From Nitrospirota bacterium (GTDB lineage Bacteria; Nitrospirota; Nitrospiria; SBBL01; JAADHI01): 64,000 nt of DNA. Under the pieces are notes generated by a model that made no database searches, was not told the origin of the DNA, and saw only the letters and a list, made by a program, of their open reading frames with translations. The stretch lies in contig JAJDBU010000063.1 in NCBI GenBank assembly GCA_029261195.1, positions 1 through 64,000 of the forward strand, read 5' to 3'. The translations under genes were made by a program, and so were the position numbers. Shown here one piece after another: positions 33,840 through 42,083 of the stretch (position 1 is the stretch's first letter; every line of letters starts with the position of its first letter).

Positions 33840-36800
33840 TTATGCCGATTTTTTCCCTCGCCACCAGGCAATACCTGAAAAAAATGCGATGGCCCAAATC
33901 CATTGCCAATTGTTTAAGAAATAATTTTTCGCTTTCCGGGCAAAACCTGCACTAATTTCAACTTTTTGATCAAATGTTCTAATTTTTTTAGGAGTCGATT
34001 TTCCCCCGATGTTGATCAATGCGGATAAGCTTAAATGAAGGTTCTGTGCCCCCTCTTTTGTGGGTGTCACCTCCCACTTCCATTCTGTTGCTCCCCCTTC
34101 ACTGAGTGCTTGTGTTTCCGGGGTGATTGTTGAAATTGAAAAATTTCGACCCGATAGACTGGCCTCTAGACTACCAACAACATTGATATCGACGCCCATC
34201 CTATCTGCATCTTTTTTGATCATATTATTGAGATCTTTAATCGTTTTGCCAGGGGGAAGGGTTAAGGTAACTGGGTGGGCTTCATTCACTTGAATAGTAA
34301 GTGGCGCATCAAAAGTGATGTCTCCAAAATCCAGTTTTTTAATGGCTTCATTAATGGCAATCAAAGAATCACGGATGATCAGTTCTTGCACGGCCTGGAC
34401 TTGTTCCGGCTCAAGCGCTTCTTTTTCAGCTTCCCCAGCTCCCTCCTCTTCGGCTTCGTCGATTTCCGAGCTGGCCGGGCGAATTGGTTCCTGCTTTTTC
34501 GCAGGCTTTGGAATCGGTGAAACCCTGCTGGGGCTCTGAGTAGGTGTTTTGAAAGCTTGCGGCTGTGATTTCGAGGGAGTTGCGCTTTCCGCAAGTCTTG
34601 GTTCTTGCCGAGGAATTGGAGAGACCGGGGCCCTTGTCGTCGGAGTCGTCTCACTCAAAGCGATTTCCTCAGGAATTTGTGCCTCCGGCTTTGTTGGCGT
34701 TTGTACTGGGGCAGGAACAATGGGGGATGATGCGACTCGGGGTGGCGCAGAAGGTACCTTCTTTCTTGGAACCGACGGAGATTTTTGTGCCGGCCGATTT
34801 TCAGATTCCGGGACAGAGACCATTGCGAATTTTGGTACAGGCCCTCTTGCTGCAAGGACCTTTTCGTAGGCTTTTGTCATCACTGCCGGAGAAGCCAAGC
34901 CACTTTCCCAATGTTTTATTTCCTTTACCCTCTCTGCATACTTGAATTTTTCACCTGATGAATGACCGGAGGAGATCAAACGTTGATCCGTAATGTAGTG
35001 ACAGCTCGCGCAATTCTCGGCCCGAACAGCCTCGTCTTTCAGTTTGACCAGGCCGAGCTTTAGGCCTTTGATATAACCCGGTCTCTTTGCCCCTAAGTCT
35101 TTCTCTCCGTCCTCATGCGGTTTGAGATAAGCCTTTGCAGGTCCGTGGCAGGACTCGCAACTGACCCCGGACCGGACTTTTTTCTTATTTTTTTTAGAAA
35201 TGACTGTTCCGTGGCAATTCATGCAAACCTGAGTGCCCTTTGCCATTTCAGAGGGCTTCACTCCATACAGCTTTGCAATTTTTACGGCTTTTTCGTGATC
35301 CTTTCCTTTTGTTGCTATAAAAGGTTTATGTGTATTTTTATGCTTGTCCTCTAACCACCACTCAGTTTGCTCAGAATGACATTTACCGCAAGAACGGGGG
35401 CCGAGGGTAAGATGTTTTGATCCGGGACGAATCGTCGCTCTACGCTTGCCGACAACCTGTGGTTTAGGCGTTTGTCTTGGGGGTTTTGAGGGTGGACGCA
35501 CTTGAGGCGCTTTGGGGATCGTTTCCCGGAGAGGAGTATTTATTTTTGGCGCTACTGGAGCCACTGAGACTGAAGGCCTGAGTTCACTCTGAATCGGAGT
35601 GTTCGTGTTTTTGCGTTTAGGCAGAACGGAGGCAAGCTGATCACTTTTTTGGGGGGGCTTTTGAATGGCTGGGGATGACTCGACGGGAACAGGACTTTGA
35701 CTCAAGTCCGCTTGAATCTCTGCCTCCCTATTTTTTGTCCCGGCTTGCGGCTCAACAGCTTCTTCCTGCTCTTCAGGGGTATTGAGGGCGACTTCGCTCT
35801 GTGCTTCCTCTTTAGGACTGGCATCAGGAGGGCTATCGTCAATCTCATTTTCAATCTTGTCTTCAGCGGCTTCAGTATCAAAAATTTCAGAGTCGAGTGC
35901 GCCAAGCTTGGAACCGTCATGATTTTTGAGAAAAAGTTTTGTCGCCTCAGAAACCGTATTTGCCGCCTTAAGCAATAGCGACTTATTGTTTGGCTTAAGC
36001 GCTTCTTCCTCTACGATCTCCCCCAAATTTTTAAGTTCTGAGACTTCTAGCAGGGAGCTAAGATCACTCATATCAGCCATTGCATCTGCAACGCGGTCTA
36101 TCATTGAACTGGCATAGGTTCCATTTTTTGTTGCGATGGACAGACTTCTCAAGACATACTCCAGTTGGACCGTTTGGCCGACAACATACATAAGACGAAG
36201 TCGTTCTACAGGCCTGACGACATTCTCTTTGCCTCCGTCCTGCGCAGCCAGCAAAAAATTATGACGAATTTTATTCGCCATTTTTACAAATTCAAAATCT
36301 CCGGTCCCGGTGCCATGCCCTCCGACATTGACCAGTTTCTCATTCGGGACAAGATGACACTGGAAGCAGTTTTCGATGACAGGATAAAGGTCTGAGGGTC
36401 GCATCATACCTGCCTGACGACTTTCCTTAATTCGTTTGGCCCTATGCTCAGGGGACTCCGTCTTGTAATCAATCCCTTTGCCACCATAATCACTATGTAT
36501 GTTTATCCAGTCTTTCCCCGGACCATGACAGGCTTCACATGAGACACCGGATGTGCTGGTTACCTTCCCTCTTTTGAGGGTGGGCGTGTAATGGCAGGCG
36601 ATGCACTCACTGTTTCGTTTAATCACCCTATAGCCGAGTTTTTTTGCTATTTCCTTGGCCTTTGATTTCATGTGCATTGCGGTAGGCTTGCCTTCAACAA
36701 ATGCTTTAACAAATCCTTTGGCGTGTTTCGTTTTTTCCCATGCCTCAAATTCGAGTTCATGGCATTCTCCGCACTCTTTAGCTGACATGTATTTATCCGG

Positions 36801-36947
36801 ATCACCCTTTGAAAATTTTATAGACGAAGCATCCTGCCCCCAACTCGACAATGGCGAAAAAATGATTAGGAGGAGAAGCGGCATCACAAAAGCAGCTGAT
36901 TTAAAAAGAGATTCAATGTTCCGGATGGCAAAAGATTTAAGAGGCAT
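33840..36947 (-). CDS. eight-heme cytochrome c554-like protein with C-terminal anchor
   Basis: A 1035-residue exported protein. The signal peptide ends SSWGQDA. There are two homologous tetraheme modules: residues about 50-215 (CGECH, CIACH, CEACH, CFQCH) and about 545-700 (CGKCH, CMNCH, CESCH, CASCH). Both carry VSCE-CHGP and related spacing, matching the cytochrome c554 / NapC-NirT-associated fold. Between and after them are long proline- and glutamate-rich linkers. A beta-rich domain (about 855-1000) precedes a single C-terminal membrane helix with a positive tail, so the protein is tethered to the inner membrane from its C-terminus. It is the first gene of the minus-strand operon. Confidence 0.88.
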   Translation of the reverse strand: MPLKSFAIRNIESLFKSAAFVMPLLLLIIFSPLSSWGQDASSIKFSKGDPDKYMSAKECGECHELEFEAWEKTKHAKGFVKAFVEGKPTAMHMKSKAKEIAKKLGYRVIKRNSECIACHYTPTLKRGKVTSTSGVSCEACHGPGKDWINIHSDYGGKGIDYKTESPEHRAKRIKESRQAGMMRPSDLYPVIENCFQCHLVPNEKLVNVGGHGTGTGDFEFVKMANKIRHNFLLAAQDGGKENVVRPVERLRLMYVVGQTVQLEYVLRSLSIATKNGTYASSMIDRVADAMADMSDLSSLLEVSELKNLGEIVEEEALKPNNKSLLLKAANTVSEATKLFLKNHDGSKLGALDSEIFDTEAAEDKIENEIDDSPPDASPKEEAQSEVALNTPEEQEEAVEPQAGTKNREAEIQADLSQSPVPVESSPAIQKPPQKSDQLASVLPKRKNTNTPIQSELRPSVSVAPVAPKINTPLRETIPKAPQVRPPSKPPRQTPKPQVVGKRRATIRPGSKHLTLGPRSCGKCHSEQTEWWLEDKHKNTHKPFIATKGKDHEKAVKIAKLYGVKPSEMAKGTQVCMNCHGTVISKKNKKKVRSGVSCESCHGPAKAYLKPHEDGEKDLGAKRPGYIKGLKLGLVKLKDEAVRAENCASCHYITDQRLISSGHSSGEKFKYAERVKEIKHWESGLASPAVMTKAYEKVLAARGPVPKFAMVSVPESENRPAQKSPSVPRKKVPSAPPRVASSPIVPAPVQTPTKPEAQIPEEIALSETTPTTRAPVSPIPRQEPRLAESATPSKSQPQAFKTPTQSPSRVSPIPKPAKKQEPIRPASSEIDEAEEEGAGEAEKEALEPEQVQAVQELIIRDSLIAINEAIKKLDFGDITFDAPLTIQVNEAHPVTLTLPPGKTIKDLNNMIKKDADRMGVDINVVGSLEASLSGRNFSISTITPETQALSEGGATEWKWEVTPTKEGAQNLHLSLSALINIGGKSTPKKIRTFDQKVEISAGFARKAKNYFLNNWQWIWAIAFFSGIAWWRGKKSA

Positions 36948-37085
36948 ATTTAAGATTTTGTAGAATATGGAAGGTCAAGGCTTGCCCTAAATAACTAACT
37001 TTTTAGTGAATTTTATACATGACAGGGGACTTGATATTAGACGACCTGACTATAACCAATGAACGTTAATGTTTGCAAATTTCCC

Positions 37086-37114
37086 TTGACATAAACATAA
37101 AAAGGAAATAAGTT
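37086..37114 (+). promoter_or_regulatory. sigma70-like promoter of the cytochrome-porin pair
   Basis: TTGACA (37086-37091) and TAAGTT (37109-37114) are exactly 17 bases apart in the 289-base divergent gap between the two cytochrome transcription units. The leader to the start codon would be about 115 bases. No clear promoter for the minus-strand operon was found in the same gap. Confidence 0.5.
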
Positions 37115-37236
37115 TTGACCCGAAAGTCTTTTTCCAAGCAGCATTCGGCTGTATGCGATCAAGATGTTTACGCGTTTGTTTGCTACTCACCCAATGAAAA
37201 CCAAATCGAAATGAATAAAGCCATTAGCAGAGGGAT

Positions 37237-39051
37237 ATGATGACTATTAACTTCAATGCTCGCTCAGAAAGTTCGGAACAAGCCCCTGGGATGTTGAGGG
37301 CCTGGACTGGAATGCCAGGTATGACAATAATCTTTACGCTCACGCTCAGTGTTTTTCTGTCCTTCAGTGGAGGCGCTCAGGCGGGTGAAGCGAGCTCAGA
37401 TCCTCATGTAGAGGCTTACGCAAAAAGCCAATTTCCCTCTGCAAAGGTTTGTGCAGGTTGTCACAAGAAAATCTACAAAGAATGGTCTAGCTCTGCACAC
37501 GCCTATTCATCGGTTTCACCCATGTTTTCAAAATTTGAACAGCTCATCTCCAACCTGACACAAGGCACACTGGGCTCCTTTTGCATGCGGTGTCATTCTA
37601 CTGTCGCCACGATTTTTGAAGAACCGAGGGAACTTGTCCTTTGGGATCGACCGCAAGTCTCTCAGGAAGGGATTACCTGCGTGACTTGTCACCGTGTGAA
37701 TGAACACTACGGGCGGTCATCCGGTGAGCGTCGACTTGTACCGGGAGATATTTTTTCTCCGGTCTATGGCCCTTTTGAAGGGGATGGCGTAGAAGAAGTT
37801 ATTGAAAATAAAAGTTTTTTTAAAGTGAAGACTTCAGAAGATGAAAAAGGACTCGGAAAGCGCATCCATGCCAAAGCGATTAAGTTCGAGCAAATAGACA
37901 AAAGCGAGTTTTGTGTTGCCTGCCACCAGGTTGCCGTGGCGCCAGGCATTAAACTTGAAGTCGTTTGGGATCAATTCAGGGCTTCACCTGCCAGAAAGGA
38001 AGGCACGACCTGTCAGGATTGCCATATGGGCAAAGTGCCCGGCTTGAACAAGGGCTATGAAAAAGGGCCGGCGGCCCAATTTATCGGGAAGTCCGTTAAA
38101 GAAGATCGCAGACATTCAAATCACGCCTTTTATGGACCGGGTTATTCAATGGCACATCCTGGTGTCTTCCCTCAAAACCCTAAGAACGCAGAGTTTGCGA
38201 TGAAGGATTGGCTCAGCTACGACTATCGTGCCGGGTGGGGAAGGGATAAATTCGAGACTGCGGTGAATGACGGAAAAATAAAGGTTGATTTCCCGAAGGT
38301 ATGGGCTGATGTAGAGGATCGATATACAGCTAGAGATATTATCGAAGAAAATCTGGAGGCAATCAAAGCCGAAGGAAAACTCCGCAAACAACTCATGTCA
38401 AACGGTTCCCACATCGACGGTCCTTTTTTCTCTGGAAAGCCGACGGAAGGAGAGGCGCTCAAATTCAAGTATCGTGTAAAAAACATGAACAAAGGGCATA
38501 ATATGCCCAGCGGATCACTAGGGATGCAACCGCAATTATGGCTCAATGTCGCACTGATTGATCCTAATGGAAGGCGTATATGGGAGTCAGGCTATCTTGA
38601 TTCAAATGGCGACCTTGCTGATCAGCATTCATTGGACGTCCTGGCTGGAAAGATCGAACGCGATGCTCAGTTATTCAATTTACAAACAAAGTTTCTGACC
38701 ACAAATGTTAAAGGAACCGATCGTGAAATGTACTTGCCGGTCAACTTTGATATAGACCAACGTCCCTTTATTCGCCCGGATGGCAGACCGAACACCGTAA
38801 TGAACCACCCGCCATTTATCCGTATGGAAGCCCGGAGCATTCCACCCTTAGGCACAAAAGAAGCGGAATACAAGGTGCCTGCTGCTTTGATGAAGCTGCC
38901 GGGCAAGTATCGCCTTGCCTTAAGGCTGCGCCACAGATCAGAGCCTGTTTATTTCATGAAGTTTATCGGGGCGACCGACGAAATGCTGAAAAATGTAAAT
39001 GAAAGGATGATTGATGTGCACAGTTATACGGTGGAATTCGATGTCAAATAA
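37237..39051 (+). CDS. five-heme cytochrome c554-type protein
   Basis: An exported 604-residue protein. A signal peptide is present after an N-terminal extension (hydrophobic core TIIFTLTLSVFLSF, cleavage near AQAG). Five CXXCH sites (CAGCH, CMRCH, CVTCH, CVACH, CQDCH) fall in the first 270 residues, with further histidines as possible distal ligands (AHAY, RRHSNHAF). The C-terminal half has no heme sites and appears beta-rich (GHNMPSGSLGMQPQLWLNV), as in periplasmic multiheme proteins that dock to other subunits. AGAGGG precedes tandem ATGs. Its end overlaps the outer-membrane barrel gene by 11 bases, strongly suggesting a shared complex. Confidence 0.87.
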   Translation: MMTINFNARSESSEQAPGMLRAWTGMPGMTIIFTLTLSVFLSFSGGAQAGEASSDPHVEAYAKSQFPSAKVCAGCHKKIYKEWSSSAHAYSSVSPMFSKFEQLISNLTQGTLGSFCMRCHSTVATIFEEPRELVLWDRPQVSQEGITCVTCHRVNEHYGRSSGERRLVPGDIFSPVYGPFEGDGVEEVIENKSFFKVKTSEDEKGLGKRIHAKAIKFEQIDKSEFCVACHQVAVAPGIKLEVVWDQFRASPARKEGTTCQDCHMGKVPGLNKGYEKGPAAQFIGKSVKEDRRHSNHAFYGPGYSMAHPGVFPQNPKNAEFAMKDWLSYDYRAGWGRDKFETAVNDGKIKVDFPKVWADVEDRYTARDIIEENLEAIKAEGKLRKQLMSNGSHIDGPFFSGKPTEGEALKFKYRVKNMNKGHNMPSGSLGMQPQLWLNVALIDPNGRRIWESGYLDSNGDLADQHSLDVLAGKIERDAQLFNLQTKFLTTNVKGTDREMYLPVNFDIDQRPFIRPDGRPNTVMNHPPFIRMEARSIPPLGTKEAEYKVPAALMKLPGKYRLALRLRHRSEPVYFMKFIGATDEMLKNVNERMIDVHSYTVEFDVK

Positions 39052-40591
39052 ACTCACACAATATTTATTCATTAGCGTTTTTTTCGCCATATTACTTCCT
39101 CAGCCCCTTTTTGCAACAGAAGGGGAGGATCCGCCTAAAGTCGGAAGCGGTGCATCCATTGTTCCGCATGTTGATTCAGTCTTTAGTGAAGGTCCTCAGT
39201 ATTCACCGGACTATAATGCCGAAGCCGAACAGAAGACCTATTCAGGGAGGACTGCGGTTCCGAAAATACAACGACCCCTTCTGGAAATAGGGCGTCGTCT
39301 TTATGATGACGGCCCCCTCCAAGCCTCATCTAATTTAATGGGAGAGAAGAATCCAAGCATGTTTCATCTGATGGTCTTCGGTGATCTTCGAACGGCAGTT
39401 GCGTATAGCGACAATGCTGGAGCCGATCTAGGGGAAGCGGCTGCCCAACTGAACCTGAATGTAGATATCAAACTGACTTCAACGGAAAGGCTGCATGCAT
39501 TCTTCCGACCACTGACGGATGAGGGAAATACCCGTTGCGAGTTTTCCGGTAGCATTGCCGATGCCAACGAAGACGATTGTCAGTTTGAATCCGATTTAGA
39601 ACCGCTCACTTATTTTTTTGAAGGTGATCTCGGCGCAATTGTCGGTGGCATCATCGGCAGACAAAACCCCTTTGATCTCCCCATTACCTTTGGAAAGATT
39701 CCCCTGCTTTTTCAAAACGGGATCTGGGTTGAAGACGCTTTTCTAGGGGCGGCCTTTACCATCCCTGCTCGAAATAGTCCCGCACTCGACATTTCGAATT
39801 TTGATGTTACTTTTTTTGCCGGTGTTGATGACGTGACAAGTGACGCACTCGAGGGAACGGCAGATGACGGTGAGGGTCAGATCTATGGTGTGACCGCATT
39901 TCTCGAAGCGATGAAAGGTTATTTTGAAATAGGTTACGGACTGACTGTTGATGGACAGGAAGGCTGTGAACGGGATTACCATAATGCAACAATCTCATTT
40001 ACCCGTCGCTACGCCGGTAAGGTTTCAAACTCTGTTCGAGTGATTGGAAATTTTGGGCAAGAGGAAGTGAAAACCACAGTATTGTCCGCATGTCGCACGG
40101 GTATTGGGGCAAAAGAGACTCAGACTGCTGACGGAATTATGGTGCTTTTGGAAAACTCCTGGATTACCAGTAACCCGACTTTTGTTGTGCCTTATCTGAA
40201 CCTGTTCTACGGACAAGATCGACCTCAGGCATTGGCAAAAAACCAGGGCCTTCTCCAGAACACCGGCATCCTTTTTGAGGGTGACGGCGCACTAACGCGT
40301 TTCCCCGCCATAAACGATGCAGGCGCTTTTTCCTATGGTGGTGCCTTAGGACTCGAAATACTTGGTCCAGCCCTCAACTGGCAGGTCGTCCTTGAAGTAG
40401 CGACATCAATGAAAAACGATGACTTGGCGGATGACCCAAAATCAGGAGTCGAAGAAGCGACCGGAGTGGGTATTCGAGCTCAGATGCCGCTGACTAATGC
40501 ACTGATTGTCCGTGTGAATGGGATGTTTGCAGATGTCAAGGATGGAGAAGATAAATCCGGTGCGACACTTGAGTTCCGTCATAAGTTCTAA
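39041..40591 (+). CDS. outer-membrane beta-barrel paired with the cytochrome
   Basis: Starting at ATG 39041 the protein has a signal peptide (cleavage near LFATEG). The roughly 490-residue body contains many short alternating strands with aromatic girdles and acidic loops. The final residues LEFRHKF end in phenylalanine, the usual barrel assembly signal. I do not recognise the family; it is not an obvious MtrB. The 11-base overlap with the cytochrome gene and the terminator 68 bases downstream mark a two-gene unit. This is consistent with a porin that holds or serves a heme protein. An alternative is a substrate porin for a periplasmic reductase. Confidence 0.7.
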   Translation: MSNKLTQYLFISVFFAILLPQPLFATEGEDPPKVGSGASIVPHVDSVFSEGPQYSPDYNAEAEQKTYSGRTAVPKIQRPLLEIGRRLYDDGPLQASSNLMGEKNPSMFHLMVFGDLRTAVAYSDNAGADLGEAAAQLNLNVDIKLTSTERLHAFFRPLTDEGNTRCEFSGSIADANEDDCQFESDLEPLTYFFEGDLGAIVGGIIGRQNPFDLPITFGKIPLLFQNGIWVEDAFLGAAFTIPARNSPALDISNFDVTFFAGVDDVTSDALEGTADDGEGQIYGVTAFLEAMKGYFEIGYGLTVDGQEGCERDYHNATISFTRRYAGKVSNSVRVIGNFGQEEVKTTVLSACRTGIGAKETQTADGIMVLLENSWITSNPTFVVPYLNLFYGQDRPQALAKNQGLLQNTGILFEGDGALTRFPAINDAGAFSYGGALGLEILGPALNWQVVLEVATSMKNDDLADDPKSGVEEATGVGIRAQMPLTNALIVRVNGMFADVKDGEDKSGATLEFRHKF

Positions 40592-40658
40592 CTCCGGTTC
40601 TATCTCTTTCCGACATGGGCGGTTTTTAACCCTGATGATGAACTGATAAAATTTTCAT

Positions 40659-40691
40659 ATACCCCTCTCTTTGTAGAGGGGTATTATTATT
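40659..40691 (+). terminator. Rho-independent terminator after the cytochrome-porin pair
   Basis: A perfect 10-bp stem (40659-40668 with 40675-40684) with a six-base loop is followed by a T-rich tail (TATTATTATT). It separates the cytochrome-porin unit from the protease-kinase operon. Confidence 0.85.
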
Positions 40692-40924
40692 CCGAATGAG
40701 ACCTAACTTTAGTCTGCTAGACTTTCCAGATTACAAAATAACTTTCAGGGAATTGAAAACATCATCGCCAAATTAAGTCCTCAGCCACTAAAAGTCATTC
40801 CTTGCTAATATCGGGCTTTGTCGGGATATTCCTAAACAGGACTGACTTCATTATCCTATCCTGCCCCCCCCCCGCATAGGAGGGGGTTGACGCTCAAGCA
40901 AAAATGGTCATAAGGTAAGCTCAT
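40692..40924 (+). other. intergenic region with C10 tract
   Basis: No gene is visible. Positions 40864-40873 are ten consecutive cytosines followed by GCATAGGA and five guanines, able to fold as a short GC hairpin. A weaker inverted repeat pairs 40807-40812 with 40825-40830. TTGACG follows at 40887, but the only -10-like hexamer at the right distance lies on the ribosome site of the next gene, so no promoter is called. Confidence 0.5.
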
Positions 40925-42052
40925 ATGAAAATAATCCTGTCTATTGTATTTACATTTGTGGGCCTAAGTTTAGTAGCAGACTGTTTGCCAGAAATATCAG
41001 CGAACGGCATTGATCAACCGGCATACTTGAAGCAAGCCATCGTCTCTGGTAATTCAGGCAAGTTGTTATTTAATAAAAAGAAAGTGCAACTCTCCCGGTT
41101 TTCAGAAACACCCTACAAACCCGTAAACATCTCCTATGAAGTTATAAGTTCGAGCTCTGTTTCCCCCTTTTCTTTCCGTCAAATTGTTTGTATTAGAGGG
41201 CAGGTCGGTCAAAAAAAGATTGAAGGAAGCGGTTTTGTCATTGCTGAAAATGGTTATATCCTCGCGAGCAAGCATCAGGTAAAAAATGCAAAGCACCTGA
41301 CGGCGTACTTTCAGGATGGATCCAGCCATGCTGCAAAACTGCTTTCTGTCAGTGAATCGCTTGATTTGGCTCTTTTACAGATCTCCTTTCGGGAGGTCAA
41401 ACCCCTCTTATTTGATCCGACGGGATTGACACAGGTCGGAGATCCCGTCATTGCACTAGGTTGTCCGCTTGGCCTCAGTCATTCTGCATCACAAGGTATT
41501 ATCAGTGCGCCAGAACGGAAATTAGATGGCATGCGTTTACTCCAAACTGATGTTGCAATCAATCCGGGAAACAGCGGGGGGCCGCTTTTGAACAGATCCG
41601 GAAAGGTTGCCGGTGTAGTTGTCGGTATTTTCCAAAATGCCAAAGGTATTTCCTTTGCTTTGCCAGCCGAAGAAGCACGTCGTTTTCTCGGAGCAAGCTT
41701 TTTTAAAATTGGAACGCTCTTAGCGAAGGAGAACCGACATGGAGATGCCCTGAATGCGCTCTTGATGAGCATCAACTTCTGGTACGAATCAGCACAGACA
41801 CATAGCAACCTTGGGGAAGTCTATCGCCGTATGGAGAAATACCAGGTGTCGGAAGCGTCTTTTCTTAATGCACTCTCCTTTGATTCGCAAAATGCCAATG
41901 CCCATTACAATCTTGGCATTCTTTACGGCAATCACTTAAATAATCAGAAAAAAGCAGCCTTACATTATCGCAAATATCTAAAATTGCATCCAAACTCAGT
42001 AGATGCCGCAGAGGTTTCTCGATGGTTGAGTATTGCAGAGGCAAAACAATGA
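40925..42052 (+). CDS. HtrA-like serine protease with TPR tail
   Basis: An exported trypsin-fold protease. The catalytic triad is visible as His117 (ASKHQV), Asp147 (SLDLALLQ) and Ser217 (NPGNSGGPL). Unlike DegP/DegS there is no PDZ domain; instead residues about 250-365 are TPR repeats (AHYNLGILYG, KYLKLHPNS). The N-terminus is a cleavable-type signal; the VADC segment does not fit a lipobox. It heads the kinase-CsgG series, 31 bases before the kinase start. Processing of an envelope protein in the same pathway is inferred. Confidence 0.82.
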   Translation: MKIILSIVFTFVGLSLVADCLPEISANGIDQPAYLKQAIVSGNSGKLLFNKKKVQLSRFSETPYKPVNISYEVISSSSVSPFSFRQIVCIRGQVGQKKIEGSGFVIAENGYILASKHQVKNAKHLTAYFQDGSSHAAKLLSVSESLDLALLQISFREVKPLLFDPTGLTQVGDPVIALGCPLGLSHSASQGIISAPERKLDGMRLLQTDVAINPGNSGGPLLNRSGKVAGVVVGIFQNAKGISFALPAEEARRFLGASFFKIGTLLAKENRHGDALNALLMSINFWYESAQTHSNLGEVYRRMEKYQVSEASFLNALSFDSQNANAHYNLGILYGNHLNNQKKAALHYRKYLKLHPNSVDAAEVSRWLSIAEAKQ

Positions 42053-42083
42053 ACGATCCAATTCTATTGATTAGGATGAAATA

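Noticed and set aside
40887-40916. possible promoter TTGACG with TAAGGT before the protease gene
   Set aside because: Transcription would begin at the start codon, and TAAGGT is better read as the ribosome site.
40903-40917. 15-base string shared with about 56410-56424
   Set aside because: About two such matches are expected by chance in a window this long, and the contexts differ.
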